Of a stretch of DNA of 64,000 nucleotides, positions 36,751-44,744 are shown piece by piece. This DNA is from Pseudothermotoga hypogea DSM 11164 = NBRC 106472. Its GTDB lineage: Bacteria; Thermotogota; Thermotogae; Thermotogales; DSM-5069. The first letter of the stretch is position 1, and each line of letters opens with the position of its first letter. Below the pieces are notes generated by a model that saw only the letters and a list, made by a program, of their open reading frames with translations, had not been told where the DNA came from and did no database searches. The stretch spans positions 372,001 through 436,000 of the forward strand of contig NZ_CP007141.1 of assembly GCF_000816145.1 (NCBI RefSeq). Direction: 5' to 3'. The position numbers and the translations under genes are program-made.

Positions 36751-37732
36751 CATCAAAGAGTCCACCTCTCACCCTGCTCTCGTATCCAAGATGACGGTAC
36801 GCGAGATCACTGGCCACCCTGCCGCGCGATGTTCTCACGAGCAAACCTGTGCGAAGCAGGTATGGCTCGTAAACTTCTTTGAGTGTGTCAACCTCGACGT
36901 TCAGCGTCGCCGCGAGTGCTTCCAAACCCACGGGGCCTCCCTCGTAGATTTCGATGATCGTTCGTAATATCTTTCGATCCATCTCGTCCAATCCCAGCGC
37001 ATCTATCTCCAGTATATCCATGGTTTTAAGAACGATCGATTGCGTTATCGTCTCTTCGCCACGTACGGTTGCCACGTCCCTCACGCGCTTCAAGAGTCTG
37101 AGCGCGATGCGAGGAGTACCCCTCGATCGCTGAGCAATCAGCTCGGCTGCTTTCTGCTCTATAAACATGTTCATGATCTCACAAGCTCGTTTGATTATCA
37201 GCGTCAGCTCTTTCACAGTGTAAAAATCAAGCTCGAATATCATTCCAAACCTGTTTCTGAGAGGTGAGCTGAGCAAGCCGCTCCTCGTTGTTGCACCGAT
37301 CAACGTGAAGGGTTTCAACCTTATCCTGACGGACCTCGCCGTGGGGCCCTTGCCGATCATCACATCTACTTGGAAGTCTTCCAGCGCTGAATAGAGAACC
37401 TCTTCGGCAGTTTTGTTCATCCTGTGGATTTCATCGATGAAGAGCACATCGCCCTCCTCGAGGCTCGAAAGCATCGCAGCGATGTCGCCACCGCGTTCGA
37501 TGACAGGTCCGCTCGTGACGTATATGTTCTTCCTGAGCTCTTTGGCTATCACGTGTGCGAGCGTTGTTTTCCCCAAACCGGGAGGTCCAGCGAGCAAGAT
37601 GTGGTCGAGAGGTTCTGCACGAAGCTTCGCTGCTTCCAGAGCAATTCTCAGTCTCCTCTTCACTTCTTCCTGTCCCACGTACTCGTCCAAGTTGTTCGGC
37701 CTGAAGTTCAGTATCGATTCAACTTCCTTCAT
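36683..37732 (-). CDS. ruvB: Holliday junction branch migration ATPase RuvB
   Basis: 349 aa from ATG 37732 (MKEVESILNFRPNNLDEYVG), which shares its A with the asnS stop (TGATG). Walker A is AGPPGLGKTTLAHV, Walker B LFIDEIHRM, sensor 1 IGATTRSGLL, and the arginine finger region RNRFG follows. The C-terminal winged helix ends SRGRVASDLAYRHLGY. The last 30 residues are a polar extension overlapping yggS. RuvB drives branch migration with RuvA, which is not in the window. Confidence 0.95.
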   Translation of the reverse strand: MKEVESILNFRPNNLDEYVGQEEVKRRLRIALEAAKLRAEPLDHILLAGPPGLGKTTLAHVIAKELRKNIYVTSGPVIERGGDIAAMLSSLEEGDVLFIDEIHRMNKTAEEVLYSALEDFQVDVMIGKGPTARSVRIRLKPFTLIGATTRSGLLSSPLRNRFGMIFELDFYTVKELTLIIKRACEIMNMFIEQKAAELIAQRSRGTPRIALRLLKRVRDVATVRGEETITQSIVLKTMDILEIDALGLDEMDRKILRTIIEIYEGGPVGLEALAATLNVEVDTLKEVYEPYLLRTGLLVRTSRGRVASDLAYRHLGYESRVRGGLFDGYVAEHSEDQREDNSGGSQGSS

Positions 37733-39030
37733 CACGGATACACCCTGTAGAGTGTCCTTGCGAACGGTATGGCCTCTCTGATGTGCTCCAATCCACAGAT
37801 CCATGCAACGGTGCGTTCTATACCAAGTCCGAAGCCACTGTGAGGCACACTTCCCCACTTTCTCAGATCCAGATACCACTGGTATTTGTCGATAGGCAGG
37901 TTGAACTCTTTGAGTCTTTCAACCAACAAGTCGTAGTCGTGAATCCTCTGAGAACCTCCTATGATCTCTCCGTAACCTTCCGGTGCGAGCAGATCCGCAC
38001 ACAGAACGACTTCTGGCCTGGAAGGATCCGGTTGCATGTAGAACGCTTTCGCCTTTCGCGGATAGTGAGTTACGAAGACAGGCTTTTCGAACTGTGAAGC
38101 GATCAGGGTCTCTTCGTCTCCGCCGAAGTCGTCACCCCATTGTATGTCCACGCCTTTCGACTGCAAGAACTTTATTGCCTCATCGTAGCTTATGCGTTCG
38201 AATGGGACGGTCACTTTCTCGAGCTTCGAGATGTCTCTACCGAGCGCCAAAAGATGATCAGAGGCGTTCTCGAGCACGTATTTGACTATGTGAGAGACCA
38301 GCTCCTCTTGGAGCCTCAGGTTGTCTTCGTGCTCATAGTACGCTACTTCGGCCTCGTGCATCCAGAACTCTATCAAATGTCTTCTGGTTTTGGACTTCTC
38401 TGCTCTGAACGTTGGACCGAGGTTGTACACCTTACCGAAGGCCAGGCAGGCAGCCTCCAAATAGAGTTGACCCGTTTGCGTTAGATAGACCTTTCCGTAA
38501 TCGAAATAATCGAGTTCGAAGAGATTACCGGCCGTTTCACCGATCGAACCTGTGAAGATTGGGGTATCGATCAGGACGAAGTTCCTATCTTTGTAGAACT
38601 TTCTTATAGCCCATATGATCGCATCCCTGACGCGAAGGATGTGGAACTGCCTTCTTGAACGCAACCACAAATGTCTACAGCTCATGAGGAAATCTATCCC
38701 ATGGTCTTTCTTGGATATGGGGTACGGTTCTTTGGGGATTTGAACAGCTGCGATGTCCGTTGCCAGTACCTCGACACCGTAAGGCGATCTCTTGTCCTCC
38801 TTAACCAAACCTCTCACGATCACGCTCGATTCGATGCGGAGTTTCCCCGCGACCTCGAACACATCTTCGGGAACCGTGGAGCGTTCGACCACCACCTGCA
38901 CGAAGCCTGTACCATCTCTGAACTGAAGGAAGTGTATCTTCCCACTCGAGCGGAGATTCCAGACCCATCCACGCAGTTCAACTTCCTCGTTGATGTGATT
39001 CTTCAGATCCTCCACGTAGACCCACTTCAT
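37732..39030 (-). CDS. asnS: asparaginyl-tRNA synthetase
   Basis: 432 aa class II synthetase. An N-terminal OB-fold (VELRGWVWNLRSSGKIHFLQFRDG) precedes the catalytic domain with motif 2 (GPTFRAEKSKTRRHLIEFWM) and motif 3 (GFGLGIERTVAWICGL). The GETAGNLFELDYF segment and lack of an aspartate-type insertion favour AsnRS over AspRS. It charges tRNA-Asn in the cytoplasm. It is the first gene of a twelve-gene leftward operon, and its leader contains a CCGAAC-AG-GTTCGG hairpin just before the ribosome site. Confidence 0.93.
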   Translation of the reverse strand: MKWVYVEDLKNHINEEVELRGWVWNLRSSGKIHFLQFRDGTGFVQVVVERSTVPEDVFEVAGKLRIESSVIVRGLVKEDKRSPYGVEVLATDIAAVQIPKEPYPISKKDHGIDFLMSCRHLWLRSRRQFHILRVRDAIIWAIRKFYKDRNFVLIDTPIFTGSIGETAGNLFELDYFDYGKVYLTQTGQLYLEAACLAFGKVYNLGPTFRAEKSKTRRHLIEFWMHEAEVAYYEHEDNLRLQEELVSHIVKYVLENASDHLLALGRDISKLEKVTVPFERISYDEAIKFLQSKGVDIQWGDDFGGDEETLIASQFEKPVFVTHYPRKAKAFYMQPDPSRPEVVLCADLLAPEGYGEIIGGSQRIHDYDLLVERLKEFNLPIDKYQWYLDLRKWGSVPHSGFGLGIERTVAWICGLEHIREAIPFARTLYRVYP

Positions 39031-39122
39031 CTTTCAGACCTCCCCGAACCTGTTCGGTTGCACACGACATTCAAAAACCGATGCACGGTGCGCCAAGCTT
39101 CGCGACACGTTGTTCAACTAAA

Positions 39123-39131
39123 ATGATACCA
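39123..39131 (-). promoter_or_regulatory. probable extended -10 promoter of the asnS operon
   Basis: On the minus strand TGGTATCAT, an extended -10 without a clear -35. Transcription would start near 39116, giving a leader of about 85 nt. No tRNA-like T-box features are visible in the leader. Confidence 0.4.
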
Positions 39132-39267
39132 TTCGTTCGTGAACTGGCCCCTCCTTTCAAATCGGCAACATCAAACGCAGACAGAGAATTTACTTTGCTC
39201 CAAGCATCATTCAAATTCACAGACCCCGCGCACTCTGTACTTCACCTTTTCGCTTTTATCTCGTTAC

Positions 39268-39541
39268 GTCTCCTCAACAGCCATCCCCTAAGAAAGTGCA
39301 CCGCTCAGACGGTGAAGCCCGTACATTGGTCTCATCCTAAGTAATGGCTCGGATGAATTAGGATACAGCTCACGCTCCCGAGTGTGAACACCTGCGAAGG
39401 TGGTGTCTTCAACGATCTGAACGAAAGCACAATTGAGCTATTGAGACCCACCACGAAACAGGGAATCGAAAAACGCTGAGACTATCTATGGACAGCCGAA
39501 TACGAGTAAGGTCCTGCACCGGAAACGGGGCTTTTTGTTTT
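39268..39541 (+). ncRNA. putative structured non-coding RNA of unknown class
   Basis: The roughly 600 bp between asnS and tRNA-Cys has no plausible protein gene but is dense in complementary segments on the plus strand: CACCG/CGGTG (39300-39314), GGTCTCA (39328-39334) with TGAGACC (39442-39448), ATCCTAA with TTAGGAT around 39335-39365, a CACCT-GCGA-AGGTG tetraloop hairpin near 39390-39404, and CGATCTG with CAG-GGA-ATCG crossing another helix as a possible pseudoknot. It ends in a terminator at 39516-39540. The 5' end is a guess from a weak TTATCT -10 box. I do not recognise RNase P, tmRNA or SRP motifs; 6S RNA is not excluded. The preceding 39031-39267 holds only the asnS leader and promoter as far as I can see. 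Confidence 0.45.
39516..39540 (+). terminator. terminator of the putative RNA
   Basis: GCACCG-GAAA-CGGGGC hairpin with one A-G mismatch and a GAAA tetraloop, followed directly by TTTTTGTTTTT. No protein gene precedes it on this strand within 10 kb, which is the main reason to suspect a transcribed RNA here. Confidence 0.6.
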
Positions 39542-39589
39542 TCGTGGTGAGAAAATCTTAAAGGTTTGGACCAGCTTTGTTTTCAACGC

Positions 39590-39617
39590 TTGACCTGTCC
39601 CGACGATGTGTTATAAT
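39590..39617 (+). promoter_or_regulatory. tRNA-Cys promoter
   Basis: TTGACC at 39590-39595, 16-bp spacer, TATAAT at 39612-39617. It is the best sigma-A promoter in the window, placed 10 bp before the mature tRNA 5' end. Confidence 0.8.
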
Positions 39618-39627
39618 GTGGCCGGAA

Positions 39628-39703
39628 GGCGACGTAGCCAAGCGGTTAAGGCGGGGGTCTGCAAAATCCCTATGCGTGGGTTCGAATCCCACCGTCGCCT
39701 CCA
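39628..39703 (+). tRNA. tRNA-Cys (GCA)
   Basis: 76 nt cloverleaf: acceptor arms GGCGACG/CGTCGCC, D-arm with AGCGGTTAAG, anticodon stem GGGGT/ATCCC with loop CTGCAAA (anticodon GCA), and T-arm GTGGGTTCGAATCCCAC. The discriminator is T, and CCA is encoded. U73 with a GCA anticodon is normal for tRNA-Cys. Confidence 0.96.
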
Positions 39704-39704
39704 G

Positions 39705-39727
39705 GGGAGGGTCTTCCCTCCCTTTTT
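39705..39727 (+). terminator. tRNA-Cys terminator
   Basis: Perfect 7-bp stem GGGAGGG/CCCTCCC with a TCTT loop and a TTTTT tail, 2 nt after CCA. It separates the tRNA from rtcB. Confidence 0.85.
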
Positions 39728-39754
39728 GCTCGGTCCTCCCTCGAGGTGGTCTTC

Positions 39755-41152
39755 ATGGACATCAAGCGCATCGATAAGTATATCTTCAGTATCAAAGGTA
39801 AGAACGTGGATGCCATCGTTTTCACGGACCAAGAGACGATCAACGATCCAGAGTTCAAAGAAGCCTTACAACAGATTGTGAACGTCACACACATGCCGGG
39901 GATCGTCGCAGCACTGGCGATGCCCGACATCCACTGGGGTTACGGCTTTCCCATCGGTGGTGTTGGAGTTTTCGACGCGAAGGATGGTGTCATCTCGCCG
40001 GGCGGTATAGGCTTCGACATCAACTGTGGTGTTCGTCTGATGTTGACTTCTTTGACCTTTGAAGAGATCAAACCGCAGTTGCGCAGACTCGTTGAAGCGA
40101 TCTACGACGCTGTTCCCGTGGGAGTCGGTGCGAGCGGTGCAGTGAAGGTCAGTGCGAAGACGTTACGCAAGGTATGCATCGAGGGTGCGCACTGGGCTGT
40201 CGAGAACGGTTATGGTTTCAAGGAAGATCTCGAGCGCATAGAAGATACGGGCAAACTTTCGCCCGCCAATCCGGATCACGTTTCTTCCAAAGCCTTCGAA
40301 CGCGGGCTCGACGAACTGAGTACCCTTGGAGCGGGAAACCATTTCATAGAGATACAGAAGGTGGAAAGGATATTCGATCCAAAGGTCGCAGAAGCGTTTG
40401 GCATCTTCGAAGGGCAAGTCGCGATCTCCGTCCACTGTGGCAGCAGAGGGTTCGGCCATCAGATCGCGACGGATTACATACAGATCATGCGCGACAAACT
40501 TGCCCACCACAACAAAGATTTGCCGGATAAGCAACTTATAAATGCCCCGTTCGAACATCCGATAGGCCAGCAGTATTTCAGCGCGATGAACTGCGCAGCG
40601 AACTACGCCTTCGCGAACAGGCAGATGATTGGACACGCGGTCCGAATGGCCCTTTTGAAAATCTTTCCCACAGCCCAGGTGTGGCTGCTCTACGACGTTG
40701 CACACAACATAGCGAAGGTAGAAGTCTACAACAACAGAAAATTGATCGTCCATAGGAAAGGCGCGACCAGGTCCTTGGGGCCCAAGAATCCATTGCTTCC
40801 AAGTCTTTACAGCGATGTCGGTCAACCGGTGCTCATCCCAGGGAGCATGGGCAGTGCTTCTTACGTGCTCGTCGGCACGAAGAAGGCTGAGGAAATGTCC
40901 TACGGCAGCACGGCACACGGTGCTGGCAGAACTCTCGGGAGGCGCGCAGCGCTGCGAAGCCTCAGCTACGAACAAGTGTTGAATGAACTGAAACAGAAAG
41001 GCATCGAAGTCATGAGCAAAGGCAAGAAGACACTGGTCGAAGAGGCTCCGGAAACTTACAAAGACGTGGACCGTGTGGTCGAGATCGTCGATCAAGTGGG
41101 CCTCAGTAGAAAGGTGGCAAGACTCGTTCCTTTGGGCGTGGTCAAAGGATGA
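39755..41152 (+). CDS. rtcB: RNA-splicing ligase RtcB
   Basis: 465 aa from ATG 39755, 4 nt after GAGGTGGT. Metal and nucleotide-binding motifs are present: PDIHWGYGFPIGG, the metal Cys in GFDINCGVRL, SVHCGSRGFGHQ, VLIPGSMGSASY and the guanylated-His motif STAHGAGRTLGRR. RtcB joins 2',3'-cyclic phosphate or 3'-phosphate RNA ends to 5'-hydroxyl ends using GTP and Mn2+, in tRNA or rRNA repair. Its position right after a tRNA gene is probably accidental given the terminator between. It overlaps the MFS gene by 4 bp. Archease is not in the window. Confidence 0.95.
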   Translation: MDIKRIDKYIFSIKGKNVDAIVFTDQETINDPEFKEALQQIVNVTHMPGIVAALAMPDIHWGYGFPIGGVGVFDAKDGVISPGGIGFDINCGVRLMLTSLTFEEIKPQLRRLVEAIYDAVPVGVGASGAVKVSAKTLRKVCIEGAHWAVENGYGFKEDLERIEDTGKLSPANPDHVSSKAFERGLDELSTLGAGNHFIEIQKVERIFDPKVAEAFGIFEGQVAISVHCGSRGFGHQIATDYIQIMRDKLAHHNKDLPDKQLINAPFEHPIGQQYFSAMNCAANYAFANRQMIGHAVRMALLKIFPTAQVWLLYDVAHNIAKVEVYNNRKLIVHRKGATRSLGPKNPLLPSLYSDVGQPVLIPGSMGSASYVLVGTKKAEEMSYGSTAHGAGRTLGRRAALRSLSYEQVLNELKQKGIEVMSKGKKTLVEEAPETYKDVDRVVEIVDQVGLSRKVARLVPLGVVKG

Positions 41153-42513
41153 AGTTTTATTTGAACCTTGAAGGCGTCGCCTCGACACTGTACATTCTCC
41201 TGACTCAGGGTGCCATCTTCACAGGTCTGGCGATCGCCTTCAATCTCGATGAGTTTCTGATAGGAGTTACCGCGTCATTTCCGATGGTAGCTCAGATATT
41301 TCAGATCCTTTCCCCTTTGGTTGTCGAGAAGTTCCCCAAACGCAGAACTCTCGTGAACATCTTTAACTTGCTCTCACGCTTGCCTTGGGCGCTTTTGCTC
41401 GTGTTTCTTGCGTTCGAAAGACGCAGTCCCATGTTCTTCGTTTTGATCTTCGCCGTCTCGCAGATCTTTGGAACACTCGCGGGAAACGCCTGGACTTCTT
41501 TGGTGAGAGATCTGATCCCAGAATCCGAAAGGGGTACGTTCTTCGGTCGGAGGAACGTTTACGTATCGCTCACATCACTCGTGTTTTTCTACGTTTACTC
41601 GCTCCTGATCGATCAATTGAAAGATCCTTTGGGTTATCAGCTTGCGATAGCCATTGGGATGTTCGGAACATTTCTGTCTTTCTGGGCGATGCTAAAGGTG
41701 CCGGAGGTCCCGCTGAAGAGCTCGAGTGCGAGCGCCGAAGTCAAGTTCGTTTTTCAGGACAGGAATTTCATGAAACTCTGCTCGTTCTATTTCGTTTGGA
41801 ACGTCGTGATTGCGTTCACATCCCCATTCTTCACTTACCACCTCCTGAAGAACCTGCAGGTACCGTTCTCCTACATAGGTTTCACCGGTGTGCTCAGCAG
41901 TATTGTGGCAATAATCTTCTATTTCATCTGGGGCAGGCTCTCCGATAACATTGGACACAAGTCCGTTGCCATGGTGGGTGTGTTGATCGTCAGCTTCCTG
42001 CCTCCAATGTGGTTTTTCATGAACACGTTCACTTATCGTTACCTCATGATCGCGGACGCAGTGATAACGGCCATCGGTTGGTCAGCGATAAACCTATCTT
42101 TTCTGACTTTACCCATGGAAGTCGCACAGAGTTCTTCGAGCGCCTACTTCGCGACTTATGCGGCTCTCGGTGGCATCGGCGGTTTGATCGGTGCACTCTC
42201 AGGTGGAACGATTGCAAAACTTCTCGCGAACGTGCACCTTGGCACGAGCAACCTTCCGATATACGGAATTCAGTTGATGTTTTTGGCCTCGGGATTGCTC
42301 AGGGCATTCACGCTGAGATTGCTTGGCAGAGTTGGAACGAGACGTTACGTTCCACTGAGAACTCTCATCGCGAGCGCTCTCTTCCTCTCGAGAGAAGGTG
42401 GCCTGACACGATCGAACGGATCGAACGTGTACGAGGTCTTAAGAATCGTGAAGAAGAAACTTGAAGAAAAGGAGGATGAAACGATACCATGGCGCGTGAA
42501 ACGATGGTGGTGA
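41149..42513 (+). CDS. major facilitator superfamily transporter
   Basis: 454 aa with about twelve hydrophobic helices and a cytoplasmic loop between helices 2 and 3 (VEKFPKRRTLVN). The motif LIPESERGTFFGRRN between helices 4 and 5 is seen in MFS_1 proteins of unknown substrate. The last 60 residues form a charged cytoplasmic tail. Its start overlaps the rtcB stop (ATGA) and its end overlaps rseC by 25 bp, so the three are likely co-transcribed. No substrate can be predicted. Confidence 0.85.
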   Translation: MKFYLNLEGVASTLYILLTQGAIFTGLAIAFNLDEFLIGVTASFPMVAQIFQILSPLVVEKFPKRRTLVNIFNLLSRLPWALLLVFLAFERRSPMFFVLIFAVSQIFGTLAGNAWTSLVRDLIPESERGTFFGRRNVYVSLTSLVFFYVYSLLIDQLKDPLGYQLAIAIGMFGTFLSFWAMLKVPEVPLKSSSASAEVKFVFQDRNFMKLCSFYFVWNVVIAFTSPFFTYHLLKNLQVPFSYIGFTGVLSSIVAIIFYFIWGRLSDNIGHKSVAMVGVLIVSFLPPMWFFMNTFTYRYLMIADAVITAIGWSAINLSFLTLPMEVAQSSSSAYFATYAALGGIGGLIGALSGGTIAKLLANVHLGTSNLPIYGIQLMFLASGLLRAFTLRLLGRVGTRRYVPLRTLIASALFLSREGGLTRSNGSNVYEVLRIVKKKLEEKEDETIPWRVKRWW

Positions 42514-42938
42514 AGACGATCCTGAACGACGACGTCGTACTGGAGAGAGACAGAACCTCCATGTGTGGAAAATGCCCAGCGAACATGTTGTGCACCGGTG
42601 AGGCTCAGAAGGTGCGCCTCGTGGTTGAGAGGAACGGTCTCGATTTAGCTGAAGGTGACGTCGTTCTGGTCGAAACACCAGCAGTAAGTGCTACCAGAAC
42701 AGCCTTCCTCGTTTACACCGCCCCGACGATCCTGTTCATCTTCGCCGTGGTGTTGACGGTGAAAAAACTCGGCGAGCTCACCGCTTTTTTCTTTGGAATA
42801 TCGCTCGTTGCGGCTTACTTTTTTCTCCTCAGGCTCTACGATAAACGCTTCAGAAAAAAGTTCAGACCGAGGATCGTTGGGATCGTCAAGAGAGCAAGGC
42901 CAGAAGATCCATCAGATGGCGCTTCTCTTCTGATATGA
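42489..42938 (+). CDS. rseC: SoxR-reducing system RseC family protein
   Basis: 149 aa. Four Cys are clustered in TSMCGKCPANMLCTG plus neighbours (three visible in that stretch), as in RseC/MucC, then two transmembrane helices (about 75-95 and 100-120) and a basic C-terminal tail. RseC homologues act with Rnf-type electron-transfer complexes or sigma-E control; no rnf genes are nearby. The last 53 bp overlap the ferritin-like gene on the other strand. Confidence 0.8.
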   Translation: MARETMVVKTILNDDVVLERDRTSMCGKCPANMLCTGEAQKVRLVVERNGLDLAEGDVVLVETPAVSATRTAFLVYTAPTILFIFAVVLTVKKLGELTAFFFGISLVAAYFFLLRLYDKRFRKKFRPRIVGIVKRARPEDPSDGASLLI

Positions 42939-43335
42939 CCTTCTTTATCGTCTCTCTTTCGTTTCCTGCGTACGGAAGAAGCTCCGAGTAAAATATGATG
43001 CTGTCCTTCTCAACCTCCACAGCCAGCTTGAGAGCTTCTGTTGAACTCATCTGTTTCATTTTCGTCATCGTCGGAAAGATGGACATGTTGGCGTAGCTCT
43101 TCAAATAACCCGCCACCTCTTCAGAAACCCAGTTGTCTTTTGAAGAATCAGGTTGAGAGAATTCATTGATCAGCTTTTTGAATATCTCCTGATGTTCCCT
43201 TTCTTGCTGTGCCAGGTTCTGAAATAGTTGCTTTGATTGTTCATCAGTCTGAGCCGAAGCGAGATTGGTGTAGAACGCGTAGCCTTCCGCCTCGATGTTC
43301 AAAGCTATCGAAAGCAGTTCCGACAAGTTCACCAT
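42886..43335 (-). CDS. ferritin-like/rubrerythrin-family di-iron protein
   Basis: 149 aa four-helix bundle. Carboxylate and His ligands are in EAEGYAFYTNLA, EREHQEIFKKL, VEKDSIIFYSEL and SEEKRHLMDLL, the ExxY and ExxH pairs of erythrin-type di-iron proteins. There is no rubredoxin domain. It may reduce peroxide or handle iron in this anaerobe. It is 16 bp downstream of korA and probably the last gene of the hutU operon. Confidence 0.83.
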   Translation of the reverse strand: MVNLSELLSIALNIEAEGYAFYTNLASAQTDEQSKQLFQNLAQQEREHQEIFKKLINEFSQPDSSKDNWVSEEVAGYLKSYANMSIFPTMTKMKQMSSTEALKLAVEVEKDSIIFYSELLPYAGNERETIKKVISEEKRHLMDLLALLS

Positions 43336-43351
43336 GCCCTCTTACCTCCCG

Positions 43352-44511
43352 TTAGAGTTCTTTCAGCTCCAAGTGAAGCTCGTTGATGCCATCCAGAATT
43401 TCCTCAGGCGTTATGAGCACACCCCCGACTTTGGTTACCAGTTTGACCTTCAAACTCTTCTTGGTCAAGCTCAAAACTTCCTTCGCGTACTGACCGAGGT
43501 TCATCTCGGCGAACAAGACCGCTTCGACACGACCCAGCAACTCCTTGAGCCTCGTCGCCGGTACGGGCCAGATGCTTATGGGCCTGAAGAGACCAACCTT
43601 GACCTTGCTCTGCCTTGCGATCTTGACCGCCCTGATCGCGCTTCTGGCAACGGAACCGTATGCGACAACGAGTATCTCCGCGTCATCCGTCATGTACTCT
43701 TCGTACATTGCTATCTCATCTGCATGTATGCGAATCTTGTTCGAGAGCCTCCGTACAAGCTTGTCACTCACCTCAAAGCTCGATTGTGGAAAACCAGCTT
43801 CGTCGTGAACGAGCCCCGACACGTGGAACCGCGCCTTTCCCATCTCGACGAGCGGTACAGGTGTTGGTTCACCGAAATCCTTTTCAACAAACGGTGTATA
43901 GATCTCTTCTTCTTCAAGTTGTGTTTCTTGCAGTCTGGGTATAACAACGATCTCCTTTTCGTCCGGGAGTTCAAAAGTCTCACGCATGTGCCCAAGAACT
44001 TCGTCCATCAGAAAGATCACGGGCGTTCTGTATTTCTCAGCGTAGTTGAATGCTGTAATGATCAATCTGTAGGTTTCTCCAACGCTCCAGGGATACAGTG
44101 CGATGATCTCGTGATCGCCGTGGGTGCCCCAGCGAGCCTGCATGATGTCACCCTGAGCCGGCTGTGTGGGAAGACCTGTAGAAGGACCTCCCCTCATGAC
44201 GTTGACGAAGACACAGGGTGTTTCGGTCATCACAGCATAACCGATCGCTTCCTGCATCAAACTGAAACCAGGACCACTCGTTGCAGTCATGGACTTGACA
44301 CCTGCGAGCGATGCACCAATGATTGCCGCGGCACTGGCTATCTCATCTTCCATCTGTATGACACGCCCCCAACTTTTGGTAACTCTCGCGCCATGACCTC
44401 GGCGATCTCGCTCGAAGGGGTGATTGGATAACCTGCGTAGAAGCGACACCCAGCCCTTATGGCACCTAAAGCGCACGCTTCGTTTCCCTGCACCAGTAAA
44501 CGTTCAGGCAT
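43352..44511 (-). pseudogene. korA: 2-oxoacid:ferredoxin oxidoreductase alpha subunit, frameshifted
   Basis: The N-terminal part from ATG 44511 (MPERLLVQGNEACALGAIRAG; GYPITPSSEIAE) runs to a TAG at 44338-44340. The rest continues in the -1 frame (RVIQMEDEIASAAAII; TATSGPGFSLM) to 43352, complete at the C-terminus. The switch is at a G5 run (44366-44370 on the minus strand): one more G would restore a normal 386-aa protein. It could be a sequencing error, a real mutation or a recoding site. The enzyme oxidises 2-oxoacids to acyl-CoA, reducing ferredoxin. Genes for the beta (TPP) and gamma subunits, which usually follow, are absent from the window. Confidence 0.85.
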
Positions 44512-44731
44512 TATCAACACTCCCTTGGACCACTTCGAGTTGTTTGATGGCGATGGCGAAATCTGGACAGAGGTTCTCACACATCAAACAGCCGATGCAC
44601 TTGTTGCGATCGGTGACAATTGGTTTGAGTAATTCGCCTTTCGCTAACGCTCCCGTCGGACAGAAACTGTAACATATCCCACATCTCTTACACCATTCGT
44701 AGTTGATGTGTATGTCGTACTGCTTCTTCAC
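44504..44731 (-). CDS. korD: 2-oxoacid:ferredoxin oxidoreductase delta subunit (ferredoxin-like)
   Basis: 75 aa with two 4Fe-4S motifs: CKRCGICYSFCPTGAL and CIGCLMCENLCPDFA, each with the CxxCxxCxxxCP pattern. It carries electrons from the TPP centre of the complex to free ferredoxin. It lies 13 bp after oadB and overlaps the korA start by 8 bp. The kor label rather than vor or por is inferred from the short delta and lone alpha gene. Confidence 0.85.
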   Translation of the reverse strand: MKKQYDIHINYEWCKRCGICYSFCPTGALAKGELLKPIVTDRNKCIGCLMCENLCPDFAIAIKQLEVVQGSVDNA

Positions 44732-44744
44732 ATTTTTCGCCTCC

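Noticed and set aside
37733-37879. Longer RuvB N-terminus
   Set aside because: It overlaps asnS coding sequence and does not resemble RuvB; ATG 37732 gives the normal start.
39268-39541. Assignment of the RNA as RNase P, tmRNA or SRP RNA
   Set aside because: Their conserved sequence cores (for example GAGGAAAGTCC of RNase P or the GGAAGGAAGCAGCC-type SRP loop) are absent.
39268-39541. Group I intron remnant, because of a GCTGAGACTA stretch
   Set aside because: The matching P7 partner and the other core elements are not present.
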